The notes: generated by a model from the letters alone, not told the origin. 64,000 nucleotides of DNA from JAENVU01 sp046598395 (GCA_046598395.1 JBKJIQ010000047.1:124001-188000); one strand, 5' to 3'; shown: positions 49,220 through 58,929, counted from the stretch's first letter. A program made the numbers and translations.

Positions 49220-50588
49220 CGCGCCGCCGGCGCAGCTGCCCGGAGATGAGAAGCTGCTCTTCGGTTGGGGTGGCACCGCACCGACTCGGGCGCGCCTCGC
49301 CACCCCGCTCACCAATGACGATGCCCATGCGCTTCTGCAACGTGCACCGGTGCGCGGCGTTGTGGCACGTGGCCTCGGGAGGGCCTACGGAGACGCCGCT
49401 CAGAACGCCGGTGGGCTCGTGCTCGACGCCACCGCGCTCGCGGGCATCGTGGACGCCGACCTCGAGCGCGGCATCGTCACCGCCCGAGCAGGGACCAGCC
49501 TCGACGAGTTGATGCGCTGGTTAATTCCCCGTGGCTGGTTCCTCGTCACACCGGGGACCCGCTTCGTCACGGTGGGCGGCGCCATCGCGAGCGACATCCA
49601 CGGCAAGGGTCATCACGTGGACGGCACGTTCGGCAACCACGTGCATTCGTTCCGTCTCCTCACCGGCACCGGCGACGTGCTCGACGTCCGTCGCGATACT
49701 TCGCCTGACCTCTTCTGGGCCACCACCGGTGGCATGGGACTCACCGGAGTGATCCTCGACGCCACGTTCGAACTCATTCCCGCGGAGACCCGTTTCATCC
49801 GGGTCGACGAAGAGCGTTGCTCGGACCTCGATGCGATGTTCTCGGCGATGGAAACCAGCGACGAGGCCTACCGCTATTCCGTGGCGTGGATCGATTGCGG
49901 CGCGCGGGGTAAGCATCTCGGGCGCGGCATCCTCGGGCGCGGCAATCACGCCTTTCTTGATGACATTCCGAAGGCGAAACGGGCGGGCGCCCACGTGTTT
50001 GCACCTCGCCAACTTGCGGTGGCCCCTCCGCTCATGCCGTCCGGTCTCGTGAATCCGTGGACCGTCCGCGCGTTCAACGAGTTCTGGTACCGCAAGACAC
50101 GCGTGACTCATCGCAGCTCGATTCAGGACATCGGGCTGTTCTTCCACCCGCTTGATCTGATCGACGAGTGGAACACCGTTTACGGCAAGCGCGGATTCGT
50201 GCAGTATCAGTTCGTGGTGCCCTTCGGCGAAGAGAACACCGTCCGCGCCATCGTGGAGACGCTGAGCAACGAGAGCTTGCCGTCGTTCCTCGCCGTACTC
50301 AAGCGCTTCGGGGCCCAGAACCCCGGGATGTTGTCGTTTCCGATGCCGGGCTGGACCTTGGCCGTCGACATTCCGGTCCACAAGAGTTCACTCGCCCGCA
50401 TCCTCGACCGGTTCGACGACATGGTGCTCAAGGCGGGCGGCCGCGTCTATCTCGCCAAGGACGCGCGCACTCGCCCGGAGAACCTTGCACGCATGTACCC
50501 GCGGCTTCCAGAGTGGAAAGCGATCCGCGACCATCTCGATCCCGAACATCGCATCGAGTCCGACCTCGCCCGCCGACTCGGGCTCTGA
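49209..50588 (+). CDS. dprE1: Decaprenylphosphoryl-beta-D-ribose oxidase (DprE1-like)
   Basis: 459 aa FAD-dependent oxidase. FAD motifs GLGRAYGDAAQN, GTRFVTVGGAIASDIHGKGHH and FWATTGGMGLTG are shared with Mycobacterium DprE1, as is Lys417 in YLAKDAR (Lys418 of DprE1). The cysteine attacked by benzothiazinones (Cys387 in WNICVDFP) corresponds to Ala385 in WTLAVDIP. The enzyme oxidises the 2' position of decaprenyl-phosphoryl-ribose to the keto form for DprE2 to reduce. It overlaps UbiA and ends 13 bases before DprE2. Confidence 0.88.
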   Translation: MSLDAPPAQLPGDEKLLFGWGGTAPTRARLATPLTNDDAHALLQRAPVRGVVARGLGRAYGDAAQNAGGLVLDATALAGIVDADLERGIVTARAGTSLDELMRWLIPRGWFLVTPGTRFVTVGGAIASDIHGKGHHVDGTFGNHVHSFRLLTGTGDVLDVRRDTSPDLFWATTGGMGLTGVILDATFELIPAETRFIRVDEERCSDLDAMFSAMETSDEAYRYSVAWIDCGARGKHLGRGILGRGNHAFLDDIPKAKRAGAHVFAPRQLAVAPPLMPSGLVNPWTVRAFNEFWYRKTRVTHRSSIQDIGLFFHPLDLIDEWNTVYGKRGFVQYQFVVPFGEENTVRAIVETLSNESLPSFLAVLKRFGAQNPGMLSFPMPGWTLAVDIPVHKSSLARILDRFDDMVLKAGGRVYLAKDARTRPENLARMYPRLPEWKAIRDHLDPEHRIESDLARRLGL

Positions 50589-50601
50589 AAGGCAGATTCC
50601 C

Positions 50602-51363
50602 ATGTTCGACTCGCTCGGTTCGGTGCAATCAGTATTGATTCTCGGAGGCGGCTCCGACATCGCGCTCGCCACCGCACGCACCATGGTCGCGAGCCGTTGC
50701 CGAACGGTGATCCTGGCCGGTCGTGACCCCGAGGCGTTCTCCGGCGCAGCCAAAGAGCTGCAGTCCGCGGGGGCGACCACCGTCGAGTCGGTCGCGTTCG
50801 ATGCCCTTGATACGGCCTCACATCCGAAGTTCGTCGAGTCGATCTTCGAGGAGTTCGGCGATATCGATCTCGTCCTCGTGGCGTTCGGCGTGCTCGGCGA
50901 TCAGGACCGGGCCGAGACGGACCCGATCGAGACGTTGCGCATTATGAACACGAACTTCGTGGGAGCAGTTTCGGTATTGGTGCCCGTGACCAACGCGTTG
51001 AAGCGCCAGGGGCACGGCACGATCGTTGTCCTCTCCAGCGTCGCCGGCGAGCGCGCCCGCAAATCAAATTTCGTCTATGGGGCAAGCAAGGCCGGCCTCG
51101 ACGCCTACTGCCAAGGACTCGGCGACAGCCTCGTGGGCACGGGCGTCAAGATGTTGATTGTGCGCCCGGGATTCGTGCATTCCAAGATGACCGACGGACT
51201 CGCCGCCGCACCGCTTGCCACCGATCCAGAACACGTGGCCGAATCGATCGTGACCGCACTCGGGCGCGGCACTGAGATCGTCTGGACTCCCGGCACGTTG
51301 CGCATCGTGATGTCGGTGTTGCGCCACGTACCGCGCGTCGTGTTCCGTCGCCTCCCCCTCTGA
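50602..51363 (+). CDS. dprE2: Decaprenylphosphoryl-2-keto-ribose reductase (DprE2-like)
   Basis: 253 aa SDR, the length of Mycobacterium DprE2. The N-terminal LILGGGSDIALATA (atypical Gly-rich loop) and catalytic Ser146, Tyr159 and Lys163 (FVYGASKAG) match. It reduces the 2-keto intermediate to decaprenylphosphoryl-arabinose, the arabinose donor for cell-wall arabinan. It lies directly behind DprE1. The ATG chosen gives the family N-terminus. The frame is open upstream over the DprE1 3' end. Confidence 0.86.
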   Translation: MFDSLGSVQSVLILGGGSDIALATARTMVASRCRTVILAGRDPEAFSGAAKELQSAGATTVESVAFDALDTASHPKFVESIFEEFGDIDLVLVAFGVLGDQDRAETDPIETLRIMNTNFVGAVSVLVPVTNALKRQGHGTIVVLSSVAGERARKSNFVYGASKAGLDAYCQGLGDSLVGTGVKMLIVRPGFVHSKMTDGLAAAPLATDPEHVAESIVTALGRGTEIVWTPGTLRIVMSVLRHVPRVVFRRLPL

Positions 51364-51373
51364 CGTCGCCGAC

Positions 51374-51997
51374 ATGACGGAAACGCGATCCACCGATCCT
51401 GCGCCGTTGCGCCGTTGCGTCGCGGCCTTCGACTTCGACGGAACGATTTCCCGGCGCGACACCCTCGGCCCATTTCTTGCCCGAGTCTCGGGAACGGTTC
51501 CGCTGGTTCGGACGCTCGCCCGCAACGCTCCTCGCTTGGCACTGGTGATCGCCGGTCGCGTCGATCGTAACGCCGAGAAGGAACGGGTGATCGGACAGCT
51601 GATCGGCGGCCGTACCGCGGCGTCAGTCGAGGCCGCCGGACGCGCGTACGCCGAGGCACTCTGGGCGCGGCAACGGTTTCGCGCCGACATGTTGGACCGT
51701 CTCGCGTGGCACCGCGAATCCGGGCACACGATTGTGATCGTGTCGGCGTCGCTCGACGTGTACCTGCGCCCGCTCGCGCCCTACCTCGGCGTCGATCATG
51801 TGATCAGTTGCAGCCTCGACACCGACGGAGCCGGTCGGGTGCGCGGCACGCTCGTCGGCGGTAACTGCCGTGGCCCCGAGAAGGCCCGCCGTCTCCGCGA
51901 GTGGTTGGGGGCCGAGCCCGTGGAGCTCTGGGCTTACGGCGACAGCTCCGGCGACGACGAACTCCTCGCGATGGCCGACCACCCCACCCGCGTATGA
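51374..51997 (+). CDS. HAD-IB phosphatase, candidate DPPR phosphatase
   Basis: 207 aa. HAD motif I is Asp20-F-Asp22-G-T (AFDFDGTISRRDT), motif II the Ser in IVIVSASLD, motif III Lys in GPEKARRL and motif IV GDSSGDDELL, the SerB-like HAD-IB set. In the DPA pathway the 5-phosphate made by UbiA must be removed; Mycobacterium uses the PAP2 protein Rv3807c. Here the only phosphatase in the operon is this soluble HAD enzyme, so it may fill that role, or act on a sugar phosphate. It overlaps the next gene by four bases (ATGA). Confidence 0.78.
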   Translation: MTETRSTDPAPLRRCVAAFDFDGTISRRDTLGPFLARVSGTVPLVRTLARNAPRLALVIAGRVDRNAEKERVIGQLIGGRTAASVEAAGRAYAEALWARQRFRADMLDRLAWHRESGHTIVIVSASLDVYLRPLAPYLGVDHVISCSLDTDGAGRVRGTLVGGNCRGPEKARRLREWLGAEPVELWAYGDSSGDDELLAMADHPTRV

Positions 51998-54009
51998 CCG
52001 GCGAACAACCTGCGATCCAGGGATCGAAACGCTGGCTCGTCGCCCTTGTGCTCCTCGCGATTGCGTCCGCCGCGCTCTCGATAGCCGTCCAACGCAATGT
52101 GTTTCCGTATTACTCCGGCGACCGCGACGAACCCGTCTACCGCTACCAAGCCCAGATGCTCGAAGACGGTCTCCTCACGATTCCTCGGAGCCAGGAAGCG
52201 TTCTTCCGGCCGTGGCTTTCCGGCCCACACGGCGACCACTTGGTGATGGCGTTCGAACCAGTCTGGCCCGCGGTCTTGGCAATCTCGGACGCGACCACAA
52301 ACTCGATGCTGCCGGCGCTGGCACTCTCCGCGGCGGCGGCCGTCGTCGGCATGTATGCGTTCGCGCTCGCCCTCATCCGAGACCGAAGAGTCGCGATCGT
52401 GAGCAGCGCGCTCCTCGCATTCTCGCCCTTCGCGCTCCTGCTCGGCGGGACGTATCTGAACTACACGTTCGGGCTCGCGCTCGGCATTTGGTGCGCGTTC
52501 GCAACAATCCGGGCGGTGCAACGCCGATCCCCAGCGGCGGGACTGAGTGCAGGACTGCTCCTCGGGGTGCTCTTCTTTACGAGACCGTACGACGCGATCC
52601 TGGTCAGCATTCCGCTTGGCCTCTTCGTCCTCTCCAGCCGGATGTCCCGCCATCAGTTCATGCGCCTCGTGCGCTGGGCGATCTTCGGTATTTTGCCGCT
52701 CCTGGCGTTGGCCTTGGCCTACAACGCGTTCATCGACGGATCTCTCTTCACGTTCCCCACCACGGTCCAAAGCGGCGGATGGTCACGCTTTGGATGGGGT
52801 ACCCGCTCGCTCGCTCCGGATATGCCCCGCCTGAACTACTCGTTCTCCGGGGCGTTGAAAGCCCTCGGCCGAAATAGCGCCGCCACTCCGACCTGGATGA
52901 TTGGTTCGTATCTCAGTCTCGGAATTGCCGGCGTCGGTGGGTTCGTCGTATTCCGACGAGATCGCCGGTTGTTCATGTTCCTCACCGCGATGACCCTCGT
53001 GTTCCCCCTCGGCTATCTGGCCTGGTGGGCGAGCAGCCTCACCAACGCGGGCGCCTTCACCGGCCTGGGTCCGCACTACTACCTCCCCGTCATGGTCCCG
53101 CTCTCGCTGCTCGCCGCAGTTGGCTTCGGCGACCTCGCAACCCGAATGCGCCCGGTGCTCTTTATCGCCATGCTGTTGCTCCTTGCCATCGTGACGGGTT
53201 TCTTCGTTCGCCCCAAGCTCGATGAACAGCGCTACGTCAGCGAGGTGAGCCGCAAATATTCAAGCGCGGTCTTCAATGCGACCGCCCGTCAACCGGGCCC
53301 GTTGATCGTCATCAACGAACGCGCTTCATACCCGTACGTCATGCTCAAGAATGGACTTCTCGCCAATCGCCCGCGCTTGGATACCCGAGTCCTCTTCGCG
53401 ATCGACCGCGGCGCGAAGAACATTGACCTGTTGCGGAGCCGGCCCGGCCGACGAGCGTTCCGCGTGGTTCGCATGCTTGCCTCCGGCGCGCCACTCAGCT
53501 CGATCCATCCAGCGCTTGTCCCTCAGCACACCCGGACGGCACCGCAGATCTCACTGACCACGACCATCGTGAACACCGACGGATCGAACGTTGTCACGGC
53601 ATACTCCCGGTTCGCAGGCATACGACGGGCGTTCGTCCTGGACCGTTCGTCCACCAAGGGTGACCGATACCGCGTCACCTGGATCATCCGTCCGGGCTCC
53701 CTCAACCTACGCTCGTCCCAGCAACGCCCCCAGCGAGTCCACTACCCGCGGGTGAAAGCGACTCCCGAGGACCCCGCTCCCAGGTCAGGCGCAGCACCGC
53801 CCGTCGGCCTCGTGGTCGGCGCCGCGTTCGGAAAACGGACGAGCAGCCGAGACCCGAATCGCGTCGAACTCCGGTACTACGAGCGCACCAACCACCACGC
53901 GATTGAGCTGCTCACCGGCGCCGAGTTCTGGACCCGACTCGGCGCGCCGTACCGGGCGTGGTTGCCCATCACGGTCGACCGTTCGATCCGGGTGCACATC
54001 ACAACGTGA
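51994..54009 (+). CDS. GT-C membrane glycosyltransferase-like protein
   Basis: 671 aa, with about ten to eleven transmembrane helices in the first 420 residues and a C-terminal extracytoplasmic beta-rich domain. The first loop contains YYSGDRDEPVYRYQ, an Asp-rich motif as in GT-C polyprenyl-phosphate-sugar transferases. The DPA biosynthesis genes directly upstream (coupled by ATGA) suggest it uses decaprenylphosphoryl-arabinose or a related donor to decorate an envelope polymer. It is not clearly an Emb or Aft orthologue. Confidence 0.75.
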   Translation: MTGEQPAIQGSKRWLVALVLLAIASAALSIAVQRNVFPYYSGDRDEPVYRYQAQMLEDGLLTIPRSQEAFFRPWLSGPHGDHLVMAFEPVWPAVLAISDATTNSMLPALALSAAAAVVGMYAFALALIRDRRVAIVSSALLAFSPFALLLGGTYLNYTFGLALGIWCAFATIRAVQRRSPAAGLSAGLLLGVLFFTRPYDAILVSIPLGLFVLSSRMSRHQFMRLVRWAIFGILPLLALALAYNAFIDGSLFTFPTTVQSGGWSRFGWGTRSLAPDMPRLNYSFSGALKALGRNSAATPTWMIGSYLSLGIAGVGGFVVFRRDRRLFMFLTAMTLVFPLGYLAWWASSLTNAGAFTGLGPHYYLPVMVPLSLLAAVGFGDLATRMRPVLFIAMLLLLAIVTGFFVRPKLDEQRYVSEVSRKYSSAVFNATARQPGPLIVINERASYPYVMLKNGLLANRPRLDTRVLFAIDRGAKNIDLLRSRPGRRAFRVVRMLASGAPLSSIHPALVPQHTRTAPQISLTTTIVNTDGSNVVTAYSRFAGIRRAFVLDRSSTKGDRYRVTWIIRPGSLNLRSSQQRPQRVHYPRVKATPEDPAPRSGAAPPVGLVVGAAFGKRTSSRDPNRVELRYYERTNHHAIELLTGAEFWTRLGAPYRAWLPITVDRSIRVHITT

Positions 54010-54058
54010 CCTTGCGACCCGAGGAACGTCGTGGCGAAAGGCCGTTACAGTTCTCCTG

Positions 54059-55729
54059 GTGACCGTACCCGGCGACATCCGAGCAACCGATGACGAACGC
54101 CGACGGTTCCTCATCGTGGCGGGATCCGCAACCGCGCTCGTGACCGCGTTGATCGTGGCGCTCTCCGTACACGCGGCGGACGGCCACCTCGTCTACGTGA
54201 TCGACGATCCCGCGATTCACATGAGCATGGCGAGACAGCTCGCGCAACATGGCACCTGGGGTGTCACCGCCGGCGTCTACGAACCGGCATCATCGGCACC
54301 ACTGTGGACCGCGCTGCTGGGGTTGATCGCATGGATCATCCCGTCGTCACTCAATCTGCTACCGCTGCTCCTGAACGTCGTCGCGGTGGGCGCGGTGTTG
54401 TGGATCTTCGCGTCGTACCAGACCTTCGTCACACCGCGGCGCGCGAATCCGATGTCGTGGATCGCCACGATCACGATGCCTGTTGTGTTGCTCTTCCTTC
54501 CCGGGCTCATCATGCTCGGCATGGAGCACGTGGCCCATAGCGTCCTCTGTCTCATCGCGATGGTGCTCCTCGTCCGACTCGAAGACTCCGACCTTCGGCT
54601 GCGTGAACTCGCGCCGCTGTTGGCGGTCGTGTTCGTGGCCGGGACTATCCGCGTGGAAACAGTCTTCCTCGCACTCGGCGTCGCGATCGGGTTCCAAATG
54701 CGCCGCACCACGCGATTCGGCGATGCGCAGATTCGGTGGACGCGGGGTGCGGCACTACGCGCCGGCGCACTCGTTGTGGGAACCGCGGCGGCGCCGTTCA
54801 TCATGTACGGGATAGTGAATCGGGCCTTTCACCGCAGCTTCCTTCCCAACTCGATTATCGCCAAAGCCGCGCAGTCCGGACGGGGCCCACTTCAGAGCCC
54901 GGGCAAGGTGCTCGAAGCGTTGGCCTCAGATCCGATTCTCATCATCCTCGGGCTCGGCGCGGCGGCATACCTTTGCTGGGTTGGCGTCTCGGGCCATCGC
55001 GACCATGTGCTTCCGGTCACCACCTTCCTCGTGGCGCTCTTGGCCCAGGGAATGTGGGGCGACATCGGCTGGTGGGGTCGGTATCAAGCCTGGCTCATCA
55101 TGCTGGGTGTCTTGGTCCTGTGCCGCGCCGCGAGCGAGATCGCGGTCGGTGTTCTGCTCCGGCCTGCACTGCTCGTCTTCCTCCTGGCCTATGGGACGGT
55201 CTCGACCGGGCGGACGGGTCTCACCATCTCCACGCCCCTCGCTTCGAGCAACACGTACCGCCAGCGGTATCAGCTCGGAAAGTTCTTCGCCGCCGAATAC
55301 CAGGGTCAAGCGATCGCCACCGGCGAACTCGGCTACTCAACGTTGTTCCATGACGGCCCGGCCGTGGACCTCCTCGGACTCGGCACCTACGACGTCGCCA
55401 TCGCAATGCGGGATCACAATGGCACGGTTCCGGCCTCCACCGTGGCCCAGCTCCTGCACGACCATCACGTCCGGGTTGTGGGCGTCTACCCGGCCACGCT
55501 CGGGGTCGCGAAACCACCGAAGGCGTTCTGGCAGGCCGGGCGCTGGAGACTCACTGAGGAGAACGTCTCCACGTTTCAGGACGCCGTCGACTTCTTCGCG
55601 CCGAGCGCGCAATATCACCGCGAGCTCGAGGAGCGGCTCGCCCGCTTCTCGCACCAACTACCGAGTCACGTGAAGTACCTCAATCGCGCCGCGATGCTTG
55701 AAGACTTCTTCAAGCATCCACCGCAGTAG
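54059..55729 (+). CDS. GT-C/DUF2029-like membrane protein
   Basis: 556 aa from a GTG start; start choice is weak. About ten transmembrane helices with an Asp-Asp motif in the first extracytoplasmic loop (YVIDDPAIHMSMARQL), as in GT-C glycosyltransferases, and a soluble C-terminus with FHDGPAVDLLGLGTYD. It resembles mycobacterial arabinofuranosyl/mannosyl transferase-like membrane proteins. It follows the other GT-C gene after 49 bases and precedes an SDR after 15 bases, within the same plus-strand run. Substrate unknown. Confidence 0.7.
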   Translation: MTVPGDIRATDDERRRFLIVAGSATALVTALIVALSVHAADGHLVYVIDDPAIHMSMARQLAQHGTWGVTAGVYEPASSAPLWTALLGLIAWIIPSSLNLLPLLLNVVAVGAVLWIFASYQTFVTPRRANPMSWIATITMPVVLLFLPGLIMLGMEHVAHSVLCLIAMVLLVRLEDSDLRLRELAPLLAVVFVAGTIRVETVFLALGVAIGFQMRRTTRFGDAQIRWTRGAALRAGALVVGTAAAPFIMYGIVNRAFHRSFLPNSIIAKAAQSGRGPLQSPGKVLEALASDPILIILGLGAAAYLCWVGVSGHRDHVLPVTTFLVALLAQGMWGDIGWWGRYQAWLIMLGVLVLCRAASEIAVGVLLRPALLVFLLAYGTVSTGRTGLTISTPLASSNTYRQRYQLGKFFAAEYQGQAIATGELGYSTLFHDGPAVDLLGLGTYDVAIAMRDHNGTVPASTVAQLLHDHHVRVVGVYPATLGVAKPPKAFWQAGRWRLTEENVSTFQDAVDFFAPSAQYHRELEERLARFSHQLPSHVKYLNRAAMLEDFFKHPPQ

Positions 55730-55744
55730 CGCGGAACGGTCGCC

Positions 55745-56548
55745 ATGGAGATCGCCGGAAGCGTGGTGCTCGTCACCGGCGCGTCATCAGGGATCGGCGC
55801 GGCGCTTGCTCCGCAACTTGCGGCGCGTGGCGCGACCGTCGGCATCGTGGCTCGGCGTGCGGAACGGTTGGAGGAAGTACTCGAACAATGCCGCGAGCAC
55901 TCCCCCGAATCTGCGCAGTGGACCGCCGACCTCTCAGATCTCGCCGCCGCCGAGCGTGTCGCCGAGGAAGCCCGGGAACGATTCGGCAGGGTCGACGCGC
56001 TGGTCAACAACGCAGCAATCGGCAAACGCAAGCTGGTGCAGACGCTGACCGCGGATGACCTCGATATCACGATGCGCACCAACTTCACGTCGCCCATCCG
56101 GATGGTTATGACGCTGCTTCCGCACATGATCGAACGCGGCACTGGCCTGATCGTGAACGTTTCGAGCATGGGCGGGCGGCTCGGCATCGCGCACGAGGCT
56201 GCCTACAGCGCGTCGAAGTTCGCGCTGTGCGGTTGGAGCGAATCGGCGCGCATCGATCTCCACGGTACGGGTGTGAAGGTCAAGCTCGTGCTTCCGGGGC
56301 CGATCGCCACCGAGATCTGGGAACTACAACCGGGCGAACTGCCGAGCATGTACGACGGTCCGTTTGTGACGGCGTCGGACTGCGCCGCCGACATCGTGCG
56401 CGCCATCGAGGACCCCGATGGCTTCGAGTACTACACGCCCGACGAGGTGCCCGGCGGTTGGCGCCAGAAGGATCTCATCGTCGCCAAGACCCAGGACTGC
56501 GACCAGTTCCTCACCGGCATGGCCCAGATGGCCGCCGATGCTGGCTAA
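55745..56548 (+). CDS. Short-chain dehydrogenase/reductase
   Basis: 267 aa SDR. TGASSGIG is at 11-18, NNAA replaces NNAG, and Ser plus Tyr-x3-Lys lie in VSSMGGRLGIAHEAAYSASKFAL. The C-terminus (EYYTPDEVPGGWRQKDLIVAK) is longer than in classical members. It is the last gene of the plus-strand run with the GT-C proteins, but its direction and proximity do not by themselves prove an envelope role. Convergent with the molybdopterin enzyme. Substrate unknown. Confidence 0.83.
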   Translation: MEIAGSVVLVTGASSGIGAALAPQLAARGATVGIVARRAERLEEVLEQCREHSPESAQWTADLSDLAAAERVAEEARERFGRVDALVNNAAIGKRKLVQTLTADDLDITMRTNFTSPIRMVMTLLPHMIERGTGLIVNVSSMGGRLGIAHEAAYSASKFALCGWSESARIDLHGTGVKVKLVLPGPIATEIWELQPGELPSMYDGPFVTASDCAADIVRAIEDPDGFEYYTPDEVPGGWRQKDLIVAKTQDCDQFLTGMAQMAADAG

Positions 56549-56558
56549 CTCTGGGTGA

Positions 56559-58829
56559 TCAAGCGTTGGCAGGAACGAGCGCCTCGACAGTGACCGGGAT
56601 GCCGTTCAACACCGAGTTGCCAGAGAGCGGATCCATCAACTCGCCGTCGGCCAGGATGTTGGAGTTCACTCCGGCATACTCCGCGGCCACATCCATATCG
56701 GCGCCTTTGGCATCGTGGCCCCAACCGTGCGGGATGCTCACGACGCCCGCCATGATGCCGTCGGTGACTTCGGCCACGATCTCCACCTCGCCCACCCGTG
56801 ATCGCACCAGGGTCATCGCGCCATCGGTCACGCCGAAGCGCGCCGCGTCGTTCGGGTGGATCTGCAAGGTGCAGCGAGGCTTGCCTTTCACCAACACTTT
56901 GATGTTGTGCATCCATGAGTTGTTGGAGCGAAGGTCTCGACGGCCCACGAGCACCATCTCGCCGTTGGCCCGACGTTCGAGGGACGGGATGAGGCGAGCC
57001 TCCACGTCGGCCAGGATCGGTTCCGGTGCGAGGTCGATCATGGAGTTGGGCATCGCGAGCGCGTCGGGCAGGCGGGGTTGCAGCGGTCCGAAGTCGATAC
57101 CGTGCGGATTGGCTTCCAACCGTGCGAGCGAGAGCCCACCTTCGTGGCCCGCGGCGCCAAACTGATCGCCATACGGTCCGGTGCGGAGCATGAAGTCGAG
57201 AATGCGTTCTGGGCCGCGCCGGCCATTCGTTGACAGATCCGCAATCAGCTCATCGGCGTCACGTCCCTCGATCGGCGAGCCGGAACGAGTGACGCCCTTC
57301 TGCACCACCGTGCCCAGCGCGAAGTCGTCGAGCATCGCGGCCGCTTCGATCGTGGCCCCTTGACCCGCAAGCAACGCAGAGAGCCGCAGGATCGTCTCCC
57401 ATTCGTGCGCCTCGGCACCGGCAAGCTCGATCACCGGTGGCGAGTAGTTCGCGATGTTGCGCACCGATAGCGAATAGAACGCAATGTCGTAGTGACCCTT
57501 GGTCAGTACCCGAGGGGCCGGGAGAATGACATCGGCGTGCTTGGTGGTCTCGTTGCGGTAGATGTCGATCGACACCATGAACTCGAGCGAATCAAACGCT
57601 CGGTCGAGCCTGCGCGCATCGGGCGTTGAGACCACCGGGTTCCCGGCAACCGTGATCATCGCCTTGATCTGGCCGGGGCCGGGAGTTTCGATCTCATCGG
57701 GAAGCGTCGCCACCGGAAACTCACCGAACGCTTCGGGCATCTGCTTCACGCGGCTGGTGCGACGGCCGAGGCGAATCCCGCGACCCTTGCCGCCTTTGGT
57801 GCCGGAGGTGGCGCCACCGGTCGCCGGCAGCGGGAACATCATCCCGCCCTCGCGGTCGAAGTTGCCGGCGAGGATGTTCACGACGTCCACGAGCCACGAG
57901 GTGACCGTCCCGAACTCCTGCGTGCACGTACCGATGCGGGCATAGATCCCGGCTCGTTCTGTGCTCGCAAGCTCACGCGCGACCCGCCGGATCACCGCCG
58001 CGTCGATCCCGCACACGGGTGCAACCGCTTCCGGGGTAAACGTGGGCGCCAGCCGCTCGATCTCCTCCATTCGCTCCACGAACGGTTCGCAGTGGCCGAG
58101 GTTCACGAGCCCTTCGGAGATCAACACGTTCGCCACACCGAAGAGGAAGTGCGCGTCGGTACCGGGCCGGATGAAGAGATGCTCGTCGCTCTTCTCGGCC
58201 GTTTGAGAACGGCGAGGGTCGATCACCACGATCTTGCCACCGCGTTCGCGCAACGCTTCCAGGCGACCCGGGAAATCCGGTGCGGTCATGAGGCTGCCGT
58301 TCGAGGCGTAGGGATTCGCCCCCATGATGACCATGTATTCCATGCGGTCGATGTCGGCAATCGGCACCGACAGCCCACCGCCGAACATGAGCCCAGCCGA
58401 AATCTGTTTCGGCATCTGGTCCACGGTGCTGGCACTAAAAACATTCGTGGTACCGAGACTCTGGATCAACACCTTGTTGTAGATGATCGCCGAGAGATTG
58501 TGAGCGGTCGGGTTGCCGAGGTACAGGCCCACTGCGTCGCGACCGTCGCGCTCGATGATCGGCAAGAGGCGCGCCTCAATCTCGGCGAACGCTTCGTCCC
58601 ACGTTGCGTCATGCCACGTGTCACCGCGGCGGATCTGCGGCGTGCGAATGCGATTGGGATCCGCGTCGAGCTGCTTGAGCGCGGTGCCCTTCGGGCAGAG
58701 GAACCCGTTGCTGAAGACGTCGTCCTTGTCGCCCCGTACGAGCGTGAGCTCATCGTCGTCGAGGTGGAGCTCCAGCCCGCACGTGGCCTCGCACAATGGA
58801 CAGGTCCGGTACGCAATCCGCTTCGCCAT
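56559..58829 (-). CDS. Molybdopterin-dependent oxidoreductase
   Basis: 756 aa DMSO-reductase-superfamily enzyme. The N-terminal [4Fe-4S] site uses Cys10, Cys13, Cys17 and Cys45 (TCPLCEATCG...FLCPKG). Molybdopterin-binding stretches include MVIMGANPYASNG and VVIDPRRSQTAEKSD. The C-terminal MopB domain starts near LQIHPNDAARFGV. No twin-arginine leader is visible, so it may be cytoplasmic, and no small electron-transfer subunit is adjacent. Family members include formate dehydrogenases and many uncharacterised reductases. The Mo ligand residue cannot be read with confidence (SASTVDQMP). Confidence 0.82.
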   Translation of the reverse strand: MAKRIAYRTCPLCEATCGLELHLDDDELTLVRGDKDDVFSNGFLCPKGTALKQLDADPNRIRTPQIRRGDTWHDATWDEAFAEIEARLLPIIERDGRDAVGLYLGNPTAHNLSAIIYNKVLIQSLGTTNVFSASTVDQMPKQISAGLMFGGGLSVPIADIDRMEYMVIMGANPYASNGSLMTAPDFPGRLEALRERGGKIVVIDPRRSQTAEKSDEHLFIRPGTDAHFLFGVANVLISEGLVNLGHCEPFVERMEEIERLAPTFTPEAVAPVCGIDAAVIRRVARELASTERAGIYARIGTCTQEFGTVTSWLVDVVNILAGNFDREGGMMFPLPATGGATSGTKGGKGRGIRLGRRTSRVKQMPEAFGEFPVATLPDEIETPGPGQIKAMITVAGNPVVSTPDARRLDRAFDSLEFMVSIDIYRNETTKHADVILPAPRVLTKGHYDIAFYSLSVRNIANYSPPVIELAGAEAHEWETILRLSALLAGQGATIEAAAMLDDFALGTVVQKGVTRSGSPIEGRDADELIADLSTNGRRGPERILDFMLRTGPYGDQFGAAGHEGGLSLARLEANPHGIDFGPLQPRLPDALAMPNSMIDLAPEPILADVEARLIPSLERRANGEMVLVGRRDLRSNNSWMHNIKVLVKGKPRCTLQIHPNDAARFGVTDGAMTLVRSRVGEVEIVAEVTDGIMAGVVSIPHGWGHDAKGADMDVAAEYAGVNSNILADGELMDPLSGNSVLNGIPVTVEALVPANA

Positions 58830-58841
58830 GACGTCATTATG
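58830..58841 (-). promoter_or_regulatory. Leaderless -10 box CATAAT-N6-ATG for the molybdopterin enzyme
   Basis: CATAAT at 58841-58836 on the minus strand, six bases before the ATG at 58829. It differs from TANNNT at the first base. Confidence 0.38.
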
Positions 58842-58929
58842 CTCCGTCCGCTCGGATGGCACGAACGAGTGTTGGGTCGGGACGCTCCCGAACTGCTCGG
58901 CTCCGCCTCGGGTGCCGCTTGGCCGCGAA

